From positions 1-64,000 of the forward strand of contig DASRJE010000209.1 in assembly GCA_035649635.1 (NCBI GenBank): a stretch of 64,000 bases of DNA, given 5' to 3'. This document shows positions 26,915 to 35,590 of this stretch, piece after piece; position 1 is the stretch's first letter; every line of letters starts with the position of its first letter. The DNA comes from Gp6-AA40 sp035649635. GTDB lineage: Bacteria > Acidobacteriota > Vicinamibacteria > Vicinamibacterales > UBA2999. The position numbers and the translations under genes were made by a program. Under the pieces are notes generated by a model. That model had not been told where the DNA came from. It made no database searches and worked only from the letters and a program-made list of their open reading frames with translations.

Positions 26915-28036
26915 GTGACCACGACGTCATCTCGTTTCCGATCCCGCGCGCATCGTCGTGTGAACACAGTATCTGGCAAACCGGCTTCACGCCGGTTCGC
27001 GATTATGTCTGGCAAACCGGCTTCACGCCGGTTCGCGATTATGTCTGGCAAACCGGCTTCTCGCCGCTTCGCGATGGCGTGTCGCAAGCCGGCTCGACGC
27101 CGGTTCGTGTTTGCCCTGCTGCTGGTTTCGCTGTGCGCCGCCTGCTCGTCGGGGGCCGCGGCTCCGCCGCCGCAACAGCTCACCTTGTGGTCCGGCATCG
27201 CGCCGGCGTTCACCAGCGATCTGATCCAGCGCTTCAACAAAGCGGTGCCCCAGGCGCAGATCGACCTGCAGCCGACGTCGGGTGGGGTCGTCGCCGTGTC
27301 AGCAGTAGACGCCGGGCAAGGGCAGTTGGGCCTCGCCCAGTCAGACGTCGTGTACCTCGCATACCGCCGTGGCATTGAGGACAACAAGTATCCGCATACG
27401 AACCTGCGCGCCATCGCGGTACTGTGGGTCAACACCTTCCACATGCTGGTCCGGCGCGACAGCCCGTTCCAGTCAATCGCGGATCTGAAGGGCCGGCGCG
27501 TCGGTATCATCCCGAAGGGAACGTCGGGCGAGTTCTCAACTCGGATCGTGCTCGCGGCTTACGGCATGAACTCCGACGACGTGCAGGCGATCTTCCAGCC
27601 CACAGACAGCCTCGTGCCAAAGCTGGGGTCGGGCCAGATTGACGCGGTGTTCAGCGCAAACCCGCTCATGCCGGCCACGGCGATCGCGCTCAGCCACACC
27701 GTCCCGCTCCGCTTGCTGCCGATTGGCCGCAGGGAGGTCAACCGGCTGCGCGGCAGCTATCCCTTCCTCAGACCGGTGACCGTCGCGGGCAACCAGCTCC
27801 GAGGGCAGAACCAGCCGATCGAGACGCTCGGCGCGGAGTGGCTACTCGTCTGTCGCAGCGATCTCTCCGAGGATCTCGTCTATCAGTTGACGCGCGCGTT
27901 CTTCGATCAGCTGCCGGCCCTCGCGCGCGATCACGGAGAAGCCGCGCTCATCGATCCAGAGCAGGCGCCCGCCGCGCCAATCCCCCTGCACGCCGGTGCA
28001 GCCCGCTACTACCGCGAGCGCGAGATCCTGCGATGA
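26915..28036 (+). CDS. TAXI-family periplasmic binding lipoprotein with repeat extension
   Basis: 373 residues from GTG 26915. Residues 20-55 are three 12-residue repeats (SGKPASRRFAIM), then a lipoprotein signal (hydrophobic 64-76, lipobox SLCAAC with Cys77), then a TAXI/TRAP-type solute-binding domain (LTLWSGIAPAFTSDLIQRFN, ADLKGRRVGIIPKGTSGEF, C-terminal PLHAGAARYYRE). TAXI proteins bind small organic anions. No TRAP permease gene is nearby; instead the stop overlaps the start of a histidine kinase by 4 nt, so it probably serves as ligand sensor for that kinase. If translation begins at ATG 27074 the protein is a normal 320-residue lipoprotein and the repeat is leader. Confidence 0.85.
   Translation: MTTTSSRFRSRAHRRVNTVSGKPASRRFAIMSGKPASRRFAIMSGKPASRRFAMACRKPARRRFVFALLLVSLCAACSSGAAAPPPQQLTLWSGIAPAFTSDLIQRFNKAVPQAQIDLQPTSGGVVAVSAVDAGQGQLGLAQSDVVYLAYRRGIEDNKYPHTNLRAIAVLWVNTFHMLVRRDSPFQSIADLKGRRVGIIPKGTSGEFSTRIVLAAYGMNSDDVQAIFQPTDSLVPKLGSGQIDAVFSANPLMPATAIALSHTVPLRLLPIGRREVNRLRGSYPFLRPVTVAGNQLRGQNQPIETLGAEWLLVCRSDLSEDLVYQLTRAFFDQLPALARDHGEAALIDPEQAPAAPIPLHAGAARYYREREILR
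26972..27109 (+). repeat. 36-bp tandem repeat, 3 full copies plus a diverged fourth
   Basis: Units start at 26972, 27008, 27044 and (diverged) 27080. Each contains the inverted repeat AACCGGC-TTCAC-GCCGGTT or a variant. The first two copies are identical. The period is 12 codons, and the array sits inside the reading frame of the TAXI gene before its signal peptide. There are no spacers, so it is not a CRISPR. Confidence 0.85.
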
Positions 28037-29907
28037 TCGAAACCGAGCCCGCCTCCGCCAAGGCTACTGCGGACGAGCCACAGGAGGTGAGGGCCGAGCG
28101 GCGACAGCCCGTTGTCGATGCGTTCGGATGGATCCGCCGACGTGTCACGTTCGGCAGCCGGCGCGTGACCGACGGCGCCGTTCGTCTGCCGACCGTCATA
28201 TCCTTTGTCGTCGCGATGTTCGTGGCGACCATGGCGCTGGTGTGGTTCGGCTACGTGGCCACGCGAGAGTGGCGCAGCGGCACGAATCTGATCCTGGAGC
28301 GCCGCGCCACCGAGGCGCTCGCTCTTATGCGCGCGGCGCTCAACCTCGATATGAAAGGGGCTTGGATTACGACCCTCGTCCCGTTCAACGCCACGATGCT
28401 GGACGAAGATCCGCCATACAACATGTTTCAGGTCTCGGCGCGGACCTTTGCACGGTTCCCATATCCCGAGTCCATCGTGCTGTGGAAGCACACCGGATCG
28501 GATGAAGGAAACACCTACGTGTTCAACCGCGCCGACCGCCAACCCCTGTGGGAGACGCGGCCCTTGTCGGACGACCCATTCCCGGTGGTGCTGATCCGCG
28601 ACCCGGCCGCGCTGGCTGGACTTGTCGCTGACATCCGGAAGCATGCGACGGCGACGTCGCCGTTCATCGTGCTGGAGCGGCCAATCAACGGGACGCCATA
28701 TCAGATCGTCGCGCACGCGCTCTTCGCATCGGGACCGTCCCACGCGCTCCTCGGATTCATGGCCTTCACGGTCAACGAGCAGTGGCTGCACGAGCAACAC
28801 GAGCAATATTTCGATCCGCTCGTGGAGCAGGTCGAGAAGATCGGCGGGGGACAGGGCCTCTCGATTACGGTGTCCGACGATGAGGGTAAAGTCGTGACGA
28901 AGGCGGCGCCGGTCGAGCCCCATGCCGGCGACCTGCACACGCGATTCGCGTTCCTCTTCATCGATCCCGCGGTCGTCAAGTCGATCCCGCCCCTCGACGA
29001 TGTTCGGGGCGTCTTGGACGACAGTCGAAAGACGTCGCGCCCGACGCGAGTCCGCGAGTGGACGGTACACGTACGGACGGTGCCGGATCAGACGCTTCTC
29101 GCGACGCTCCAGGGCGCGCGAGGCATGTTCTTCCTGATTTCGATCGCGGCAGGCGCGAGTCTGCTGGCGCTCGTCCTGACGGTTCGCGCCGACCGCGCGA
29201 GCGCAGCGCTGGCGTCGATGAAATCTGATTTCGTCGCGGCTGTGACGCACGAGTTGAAGACACCCGTGGCATCCATCCGTCTCGTAGGCGATACCCTCTC
29301 GAACGGGCGCTATACATCGACCAAGACCGTCCAGGAGTACGCCGGCTTGTTGTCGGTTGAAGCATCCCGTCTCGGTGCTTCAATCGATAACCTGCTGACC
29401 TACGCGCGATATAGCAGTTCGCCTGCGGCGTCGGCGACCGAGCTTGCCGACGTCGAGCCAGCCGATCTGGTCGAGGACGCCTTGCAGGGATTTCGGCCGG
29501 TGCTTGCCACCCTGGAGTTCGACCTGGTCGTCGACGTGCCGCCCGATCTCCCACAGATCTGCGTCGATCGGCCGGCGATGATTCAGGCGCTCGACAACCT
29601 CGTGGACAACGCGATCAAGTACTCGACGACGCAGAAGTACCTGGCCGTGAACGGCACGGCCACCGCCAAGAACGTCACGCTGACCGTCCGGGATCGCGGG
29701 ACGGGAATCGCTCGCAAGGATCTGTCGCGTGTGTTCGAACGGTTCTATCGCGGCGGCAACGTCACCGTCAGCGGCAGCGGCCTCGGGCTGCCGATCGCGA
29801 AACGCATCATCGAAAGTCATGGAGGGCGGATCGCCGTGCGCAGCTCCGTGGGATCGGGAACCGAAGTCGACGTGACGCTGCCAATCGGCCGGCGTCGAAG
29901 CGCGTAA
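28033..29907 (+). CDS. Membrane histidine kinase
   Basis: 624 residues. TM1 about 53-76, a large periplasmic domain (77-362) without a recognised fold, TM2 about 363-384, no clear HAMP, then HisKA with THELKTP (phosphorylated His406) and HATPase with DNLVDNAIKYS (521-531), DRGTGIA (554-560) and GSGLGLPIA (581-589). All catalytic boxes are intact. ATG 28033 overlaps the TAXI stop (ATGA). The regulator gene starts 11 nt after its stop. The first residues (PASAKATADE) come from a dispersed repeat element. Together with the TAXI lipoprotein it would report a small external ligand to the OmpR-type regulator. Confidence 0.9.
   Translation: MIETEPASAKATADEPQEVRAERRQPVVDAFGWIRRRVTFGSRRVTDGAVRLPTVISFVVAMFVATMALVWFGYVATREWRSGTNLILERRATEALALMRAALNLDMKGAWITTLVPFNATMLDEDPPYNMFQVSARTFARFPYPESIVLWKHTGSDEGNTYVFNRADRQPLWETRPLSDDPFPVVLIRDPAALAGLVADIRKHATATSPFIVLERPINGTPYQIVAHALFASGPSHALLGFMAFTVNEQWLHEQHEQYFDPLVEQVEKIGGGQGLSITVSDDEGKVVTKAAPVEPHAGDLHTRFAFLFIDPAVVKSIPPLDDVRGVLDDSRKTSRPTRVREWTVHVRTVPDQTLLATLQGARGMFFLISIAAGASLLALVLTVRADRASAALASMKSDFVAAVTHELKTPVASIRLVGDTLSNGRYTSTKTVQEYAGLLSVEASRLGASIDNLLTYARYSSSPAASATELADVEPADLVEDALQGFRPVLATLEFDLVVDVPPDLPQICVDRPAMIQALDNLVDNAIKYSTTQKYLAVNGTATAKNVTLTVRDRGTGIARKDLSRVFERFYRGGNVTVSGSGLGLPIAKRIIESHGGRIAVRSSVGSGTEVDVTLPIGRRRSA
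28052..28077. repeat. Dispersed GTAGCCTTGGCGGAG element (reversed copy)
   Basis: CCTCCGCCAAGGCTACTGCG is the reverse complement form of the element at 4553-4580 with few changes. It is read in frame as SAKATAD near the kinase N-terminus. Confidence 0.55.
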
Positions 29908-29918
29908 ATGAACGACGT

Positions 29919-30605
29919 ATGCAGATGGCCAAGCGCGTCCTGATTATCGAAGACGACAAGGCAATCGCCAGGTTGCTTCGCGACAACCTCGAGTACGAGG
30001 GGTTCGTCGTGGAGACGTGCGACAACGGCCACGACGCGCTCGCGACGGTGAAGCGGTTCACGCCGGATCTGCTCCTCCTCGACCTGATGCTCCCGCACGG
30101 CGCCGACGGCTTCGACATCTGCCGGTCGCTCAGTGAGAGCCCGACGCGCGTTCCGGTCATCATCCTGTCGGCCCGTGGGCAGAAGGAGGACCGCATCAAG
30201 GGATTGACCCTCGGCGCCGACGACTACGTGACGAAGCCGTTCGCTCTCGATGAATTACTGGCGCGAGTGCACGCGGTGCTGCGCCGCACCAAGCCGCCGA
30301 TCGATCAACTGCGGCTGGGCAATACCGTCATCGACTTCCGGCGGCTGCAGGCGTACTGCGGCTCGAAGCGCGTCGAGCTGACCGATCGAGAGTTCGAGAT
30401 CCTGCACTGCCTCGCGGAGCGGGCCGGCCACGTGGTGACACGGGACGAACTGCTTCACCTGGTCTGGGGCTATTCGGACGCGCCGCTCACGCGCACCGTG
30501 GACAACTTCATCTTTCGGCTTCGCCACAAACTGGAGCCGGATCCGCGCCATCCCACGTACATACGCAAGGCGTACGGCGATGGATACCGGCTGATCATTG
30601 AGTAA
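29919..30605 (+). CDS. OmpR-family response regulator
   Basis: 228 residues. Receiver domain 5-120 with acidic pocket EDD (11-13), phosphoacceptor Asp55 (LLLLDLMLP) and the conserved YVTKPF lysine. C-terminal winged helix (about 130-228) with ELTDREFEIL and the end YIRKAYGDGYRLI. It is a DNA-binding transcription factor controlled by the kinase encoded 11 nt upstream. Start ATG 29919; ATG 29925 is equally possible since neither has a clear ribosome site, consistent with translational coupling. Confidence 0.93.
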   Translation: MQMAKRVLIIEDDKAIARLLRDNLEYEGFVVETCDNGHDALATVKRFTPDLLLLDLMLPHGADGFDICRSLSESPTRVPVIILSARGQKEDRIKGLTLGADDYVTKPFALDELLARVHAVLRRTKPPIDQLRLGNTVIDFRRLQAYCGSKRVELTDREFEILHCLAERAGHVVTRDELLHLVWGYSDAPLTRTVDNFIFRLRHKLEPDPRHPTYIRKAYGDGYRLIIE

Positions 30606-30639
30606 GTTAGTCTCTTGCGAGAGAGCGTCGTTTGCTAAC

Positions 30640-31058
30640 TCTCAATGGATCTGATTGGCGTGGCCGCGGAGGACGCCGAGAAGAGCTTTCAACGCAGGGG
30701 TCGCAGGGGCGCAGAGGTACGCCGAGAACAGGTGCCACACGCGCCACGGGTGAGCCGCGCGTAGCGCGGCCATGAGTCGAGCGACGCTCAGGGACCGCAA
30801 GCGTTCGACAATTCGAGCAACGCTTGCGGTCCCCAAGCGCCGCTCGACCCGCGGCCCGGTCTGCGACCGGGCCTCACCCGTGGCTCACTCTCTGCGTCCC
30901 TCGGCTCCTTCGCGATCTCTGCGTTAGCGCTTTTCTCTGCGCGCTTGCGACCGCTCGGGCCTGACCCGAGCAATGTCGAAGGCCAACTCCCAAGGAATCA
31001 GACTGTTTTAGGAGATGGGAGTTGTCAGCGTCTTTCGCCAGCCTGCTTAGCAGAGAGG
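30640..31058. repeat. Gene-free cluster of inverted repeats
   Basis: About 420 nt without a convincing gene. It contains a perfect 15-bp stem GGGACCGCAAGCGTT (30791-30805) / 30819-30833; arms GCCACGGGTGAG (30743-30754) and CTCACCCGTGGC (30873-30884) that enclose it; a hairpin GGCCCGGT-CTGCG-ACCGGGCC (30853-30873); purine-rich 'cgcag(a/g)g' stretches near 30690-30715 with complementary 'tctgcgt' stretches near 30890-30945; and at 30975-30995 the reverse complement of 18075-18095. The nested order suggests a composite REP/BIME-like element between convergent genes. Confidence 0.7.
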
Positions 31059-32081
31059 TCAGCGCCAACCAAGCTCCGGGGCGACAAACTTGAGAATGCT
31101 GTTGATGGCGTGGGCGTTGTAGTCCACGCCCAGCTGATTCGGTACGGTCAGGAGCAGAGTATCAGCGGCAGCGATGGCTTCGTCGCCGGCGAGCTGTTTG
31201 ACCAGCGCGTTGGGCTCGGCGGCGTACGAGCGGCCGAAGATGGCGCGCGTGTTCGCGTCGATGTAGCCGATCTGGTCCTGGCTGCGAGCGTCGCCTCCGA
31301 AGTAGGCGCGGTCGCGGTCGTCAACGAGCGCGAAGATGCTGCGGCTGACGGAGACACGCGGCTCACGCGTGTGCCCGGCCTCCTTCCACGCTTCCCGGTA
31401 AGCCTCGATCTGCTTGCGCTGCTGAACGTGCAGCGGCTCGCCGGTCTCATCGTCCTTGAGCGTCGAGCTCTGGAGGTTCATTCCGAGTTTCGCCGCCCAC
31501 TTGGACGTCGCATTCGAGCTCGAGCCCCACCAGATTCGATCGCGCAGTCCTTCCGAGTGTGGCTCGAGGCGGAGCAGTCCGGGCGGGTTCGGGAACATCG
31601 GGCGCGGGTTGGGCTGGGCGAAGCCCCGGCCTTGGAGCACTTCGAGAAACACTTCGGCGTGGCGGCGCGCCATCTCCTGGTCCGTCTCGCCCTCATGAGG
31701 CGCGTAGCCGAAATAGCGCCAGCCATCGATCACTTGCTCCGGTGATCCGCGGCTGATTCCGAGTTGGAGCCGGCCGCCCGCGATGACGTCTGCCGCCCCT
31801 GCGTCCTCGACCATGTACAGCGGGTTCTCATAGCGCATGTCGATGACGGCGGTGCCAATCTCGATCTTGCGGGTGCGCGCGCCGACGGCCGCGAGGAGCG
31901 GAAACGGGGAGCCCAGCTGGCGCGCGAAGTGGTGCACGCGGAAGTAGGCGCCGTCGGCGCCCAACTCCTCGGCGGCGACGGCCAACTCGATTGACTGCAA
32001 CAGCGAGTCTGCCGCCGTGCGCACCTGCGAGTGCGGCGACGGCGTCCAGTGCCCGAACGACAGGAACCCGATTTTCTTCAC
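31059..32081 (-). CDS. LLM-class flavin-dependent oxidoreductase
   Basis: 340 residues, luciferase-like TIM-barrel. KKIGFLSFGHW at the N-terminus, AEELGADGAYFRVHHFA, the IEIGTAVIDMRYENP segment and ISRGSPEQVIDGW are typical of the bacterial luciferase-like family that uses reduced flavin or F420. Substrate unknown. Start GTG 32081 has GAGAGAGGA upstream with suitable spacing; a GTG two codons earlier is too close to that site. The SMP-30 gene upstream ends 56 nt before it, so the two may be cotranscribed. Confidence 0.9.
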   Translation of the reverse strand: MKKIGFLSFGHWTPSPHSQVRTAADSLLQSIELAVAAEELGADGAYFRVHHFARQLGSPFPLLAAVGARTRKIEIGTAVIDMRYENPLYMVEDAGAADVIAGGRLQLGISRGSPEQVIDGWRYFGYAPHEGETDQEMARRHAEVFLEVLQGRGFAQPNPRPMFPNPPGLLRLEPHSEGLRDRIWWGSSSNATSKWAAKLGMNLQSSTLKDDETGEPLHVQQRKQIEAYREAWKEAGHTREPRVSVSRSIFALVDDRDRAYFGGDARSQDQIGYIDANTRAIFGRSYAAEPNALVKQLAGDEAIAAADTLLLTVPNQLGVDYNAHAINSILKFVAPELGWR

Positions 32082-32137
32082 CGACACATCCTCTCTCTCG
32101 AATCGAAACTCGCATGATCGCCAGCTCGCTGACTGTC

Positions 32138-33187
32138 TTACTTGGCTCGGCCCATGAATCCCTGGGCCACCATCTGAAGCCGCAGAAGAGTGCCACTCCC
32201 GGCGACATAGAGCATCCGCTTGTCCGGACCCCCGAACGCCAGTGCCTGGCATCGCGCTCCCGCAGGGGAACAAGTGACGGGAATGATGCCGAGGGGCCTG
32301 CCGAGCTCGGTGAACACCTCGATACCTGCTGCCGTGATGGAATAGACACGACCGTCGTTGTCGATGACGAGATCATCTGCGCCGGAAGCGAGGCCGTCCC
32401 CGCCACCGAGTGGAGGCGTACGTCCTGCGTGGGTGGCGAAGACACGGCGGTTCGACAGGCGGCCGTCGGACAGCACGTCGAACGCGAAGGACTGAAGGCC
32501 GTTCGTGTCGTTCACGTAAAACGTCTTCTCATCCCGGCTCAAATGCACACCGTTCGGGCGGGCGATGCCGTCGGCCACCTGAACGGGTTCGCCTCCGCGA
32601 GGAACGTAATAGACCGCGGGTGGAAGTCGCGCCTGCGTTTTGCGGAGCTCCGTCTCTTGCGGCGGAGCCAGCCCCGGGTCGCTGAAATACACGCCACCCT
32701 TCCCGTCGGAAACGATGCCATTCGGGCGGCTGAAGGGGAGCCCTTGGTAACGCTCGGCGACGACGGCTTCTTTGCCCGGAGGCCACACCACTCGAACGCC
32801 GGTGTAGCCCGCCTCGGACTGGAGAGAGATGAGGCGTCCTTCACGGTCGAGGGTCATGCCCAATGGCGCCCGGAGGCCGCCGACGAACGTCATCAGCGTG
32901 TCGTTGGCTGAGAGCTGGACGATCCGATTCGCATTTGGTTCACTGAAGACCAGGCCAACCCCTGCCAGCCAGATCGGGTCGTCGGCGCCTTTGAGTCCGG
33001 TCGCGATCACTTGCGGCTGGGTGCCACCCTTGATGACACCGGCAATCTCTGGAGATGGCTGCACAGGAATCGATCCGGTTGCCGACTGCGCCGGCGCCTG
33101 TGCTGTACCGGGTGCGGCGGCGACGGCAAGCATCACACTGCACGCCAGTGTCAGGCCCCTCAATCGCAGGGACTTACTTGTGAACAC
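32138..33187 (-). CDS. Secreted SMP-30/gluconolactonase-like propeller
   Basis: 349 residues with a signal peptide (residues about 8-30, ending GTAQA). A six-bladed SMP-30/LRE-type propeller: SRPNGIVSDGKGGVYFSDPG and RPNGVHLSRDEKTFYVNDTN supply the asparagine and aspartate residues that bind the divalent metal in gluconolactonases, and DDLVIDNDGRVY follows. Lactone hydrolysis is a family-based guess. Start GTG 33187 has AAGGGAG seven nt upstream; the frame is open further upstream but without a ribosome site. Divergent from the NHL gene at 33380. Confidence 0.87.
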   Translation of the reverse strand: MFTSKSLRLRGLTLACSVMLAVAAAPGTAQAPAQSATGSIPVQPSPEIAGVIKGGTQPQVIATGLKGADDPIWLAGVGLVFSEPNANRIVQLSANDTLMTFVGGLRAPLGMTLDREGRLISLQSEAGYTGVRVVWPPGKEAVVAERYQGLPFSRPNGIVSDGKGGVYFSDPGLAPPQETELRKTQARLPPAVYYVPRGGEPVQVADGIARPNGVHLSRDEKTFYVNDTNGLQSFAFDVLSDGRLSNRRVFATHAGRTPPLGGGDGLASGADDLVIDNDGRVYSITAAGIEVFTELGRPLGIIPVTCSPAGARCQALAFGGPDKRMLYVAGSGTLLRLQMVAQGFMGRAK

Positions 33188-33246
33188 TTCTGCTCCCTTC
33201 GCGGTGGGACTCGACAACCGGCGAACATGGTGAACGCGCGAAGCGC

Positions 33247-33309
33247 GTATTCTTGAGTGTGGCATTCGCACCCGGATCACGCAACCGATTCACCGAACAT
33301 GATCTGGAC
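33247..33309. repeat. 63-bp dispersed repeat, copy A
   Basis: Begins GTATTCTTGAGTGTGGCATT. It matches 55434-55496 at 56 of 63 positions in the same orientation. Both copies lie in the gap between a divergent gene pair. Confidence 0.75.
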
Positions 33310-33379
33310 ACCGAAGAACCGGTTGTGGGCGTCGCGCTGTTTTCGCGTATTCTTCTGCAGTCGACAAACGGAGGAAGCG

Positions 33380-34675
33380 ATGCGTCAGCATTGGGCTACA
33401 ACCGTGGTTGCGGTGATTGCCGCCGCCGTGTTGGTAGGCGATACCGCAGTGGAGAAGTCTGTCGCGGCGCAGTCATCACGCGGCAGCGGTGCGACTGCCG
33501 TCCCTGGTGCCGTTGGTTTCCTCGATCCCACCGGACCGTACGAGGTGGTGCCGGGCTGGCCCAAGGACATCAGCACATTGCCGGGCAACGAGAAATGGAC
33601 CTTTGGCGCGGGACAGGGTGTCTTTGCCGAGAGCCCGGATCGCGTCTATTACATTCAGCGCGGTCAACTGCCAGTGCTTCCGCAGGCGGGAGGCCGGCGT
33701 GGAAACCCGCTGCCGCAGATCGGGCCGAACCTGAACTTCCCGGTCGCCGGGCTCTGGCGGAATGCCACGCAGGCCAGCCCTCCTGGTGCGTTGGAAGTCA
33801 ACGGCAAGGTCGGCGACGATTCCGACGCGGGCAAGGCCGGCGTCGACTTCCTCTGGGAGAACTGCATCGTCGTCATCAATCGCAACGGCGACATCATCGA
33901 GACGTGGAAGCAGTGGGACCAGATGCTCCGCCGGCCGCACTCGGTATACATCAGCCCGTACGATCCGCAGAAGAACGTGTACGTCGTGGACGATTACCGC
34001 CATGCGATCTTCAAGTTCACCAACGATGGCAAGAAGCTGCTGAAGACGATTGGCGAGCCCAATGTCCATGCGTCGGACGACAAGCACTTCTATCGTCCGA
34101 CGTTCATGGCATTCCAGGCCGACGGCAGCTACTACGTGGCGGATGGCTATGCCAACACCCGCGTGGTGAAGTTCGACAAGAACGACAACTACGTGACGAC
34201 CTGGGGTGAGCGCGGCGAGGCGGGGAAGGAAACGCGCCCGAGCTACTTCAACAATGTGCACGGTGTCGCGGTGGATCCCGGTACTCGCGAGGTCTACGTG
34301 AACGACCGTGGCAACCGGCGCATCCAGGTGTTCGACGAGAACGGCAAGTTCATCCGCATGTGGTCGATGCAGCCCGGCCCATCAGGCCTCGACCTTCACT
34401 TCGTGCACATCGACGCCGACCGGCGGGTGTGGGTCTACGACCAGGTCACGCAACAGCTCGCGCAACTCGATCGCGAGGGACATTTCGTCTACGCGTGGGG
34501 CGGGCTGGGCTCATGGCCGGGCGCGCTCTTCGGCGTGCATGGCATCAGCGTGGACCAGGAACAAAACCTGTATCTCGCGGCGGTGGGGCGCGGCGGCGTA
34601 CAGAAGTTCCGTCCGCGCCAAGGCGCGAATCCAGCGTTCCTCGTTGGCAAGCACGTCTACGCTGCATGGAAGTAG
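33380..34675 (+). CDS. Secreted NHL-repeat propeller protein
   Basis: 431 residues with signal peptide (about 8-31, ending SVAAQ). NHL blades include VYVVDDYRHAIFKF, YYVADGYANTRVVKF and VYVNDRGNRRIQVFDENGKF. The pattern resembles peptidylglycine alpha-amidating lyase-like propellers widespread in Acidobacteria; catalytic function is not evident. ATG 33380 has a strong CGGAGGAAG site; the frame extends upstream to 33257 but those codons include the 63-bp repeat. Single-gene unit on the plus strand. Confidence 0.85.
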   Translation: MRQHWATTVVAVIAAAVLVGDTAVEKSVAAQSSRGSGATAVPGAVGFLDPTGPYEVVPGWPKDISTLPGNEKWTFGAGQGVFAESPDRVYYIQRGQLPVLPQAGGRRGNPLPQIGPNLNFPVAGLWRNATQASPPGALEVNGKVGDDSDAGKAGVDFLWENCIVVINRNGDIIETWKQWDQMLRRPHSVYISPYDPQKNVYVVDDYRHAIFKFTNDGKKLLKTIGEPNVHASDDKHFYRPTFMAFQADGSYYVADGYANTRVVKFDKNDNYVTTWGERGEAGKETRPSYFNNVHGVAVDPGTREVYVNDRGNRRIQVFDENGKFIRMWSMQPGPSGLDLHFVHIDADRRVWVYDQVTQQLAQLDREGHFVYAWGGLGSWPGALFGVHGISVDQEQNLYLAAVGRGGVQKFRPRQGANPAFLVGKHVYAAWK

Positions 34676-34697
34676 CGTGCGACTGTGGAGGTCGGGA

Positions 34698-35427
34698 TTA
34701 AACCGATGAGACCGCCATCGGTTCGACCGACGTTCGGTGCGAACGGGCCGGTGCGCCGAGCCATCGGTAGGCGACTCCGGCCAATGCCGCACCGACGATC
34801 GGTGCTACCCAGAAGAGCCAGAGCTGCGAGAGCGCCCAGCCGCCTACGATCAGCGCCGTCCCAGTGCTTCTCGCCGGGTTGACCGACGTCTGGGTGACGG
34901 GAATGCTGATCAGATGAATCAACGTGAGGCCCAAGCCGATCGCGATCGGAGCCAGGCCTTGCGGCGCACGCGCGTCGGTGGTGCCGAGGATGATCATCAG
35001 GAACATGAACGTCATCACGATCTCGGTAACCAGGCCGGCGCCAAGCGAGTAGCGGCCGATTGAGTGCTCGCCGTAACCGTTCGACGCGAATCCACCCAGC
35101 ACGAAGCCTTCAGTCCCGCTCGCGATGAAATCCGGCGCCGGCGATGGCACCGAGGACCTGAGCGACGACGTAAGGAAGCAGGTCGGAGGACTTGAACCGG
35201 CCGCCGACAACGAGTCCCACCGAGACAGCCGGATTCAAGTGGCAGCCCGAGATGTGCCCGATCGCGTACGCCATCGTCAGCACGGTGAGCCCGAAAGCGA
35301 ACGATACTCCGAGAAGTCCAATTCCCACGCTCGGAAAGGCAGCTGCCAGCACCGCGCTGCCGCAGCCTCCGAGAACGAGCCAGAAGGTCCCGATGAATTC
35401 TGCGGCGAGACGTTTGGTCAGCGGCAT
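34698..35427 (-). pseudogene. aqpZ: Aquaporin Z-like gene broken by a frameshift
   Basis: Starts ATG 35427 (after GTGGAGCGAA) and reads an AqpZ N-terminus (AAEFIGTFWLVLGGCGSAVL, first NPA motif HLNPAV) until an out-of-frame TGA at 35110. The second half continues in another frame from about 35130: FIASGTEGF, GFASNGYGEHS, second NPA motif SVNPARS, ending at 34698. Compared with E. coli AqpZ about three residues are missing at the junction, a net loss near 8 nt, which differs from a simple homopolymer slip. Both pore motifs are otherwise conserved, so the event is recent or is an assembly error. An intact product would be a water channel. Confidence 0.85.
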
Positions 35428-35590
35428 GTTCGCTCCACGAGGATGACCGATGTGGTCGACACAGAAGACGATTCTGGGGTTGTTGCCGTTTGCGGAGTCG
35501 CAGACTATCACGCAGGGCCGAAGGGTGGCACAGAATTCACACTGCCCATGCGCGTCGCGGTAAGGTATCGACGTACACGCCTCAAGGGAA

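Noticed and set aside
26972..27109. Possible CRISPR array (regular 36-bp units)
   Set aside because: Units are directly adjacent with no spacers, only three to four copies are present, there are no cas genes, and the array is part of a reading frame.
27838..28032. Longer kinase start upstream of 28033
   Set aside because: The extra 65 residues are Arg/Ala-rich and fully overlap the TAXI gene; the ATGA overlap start is natural.
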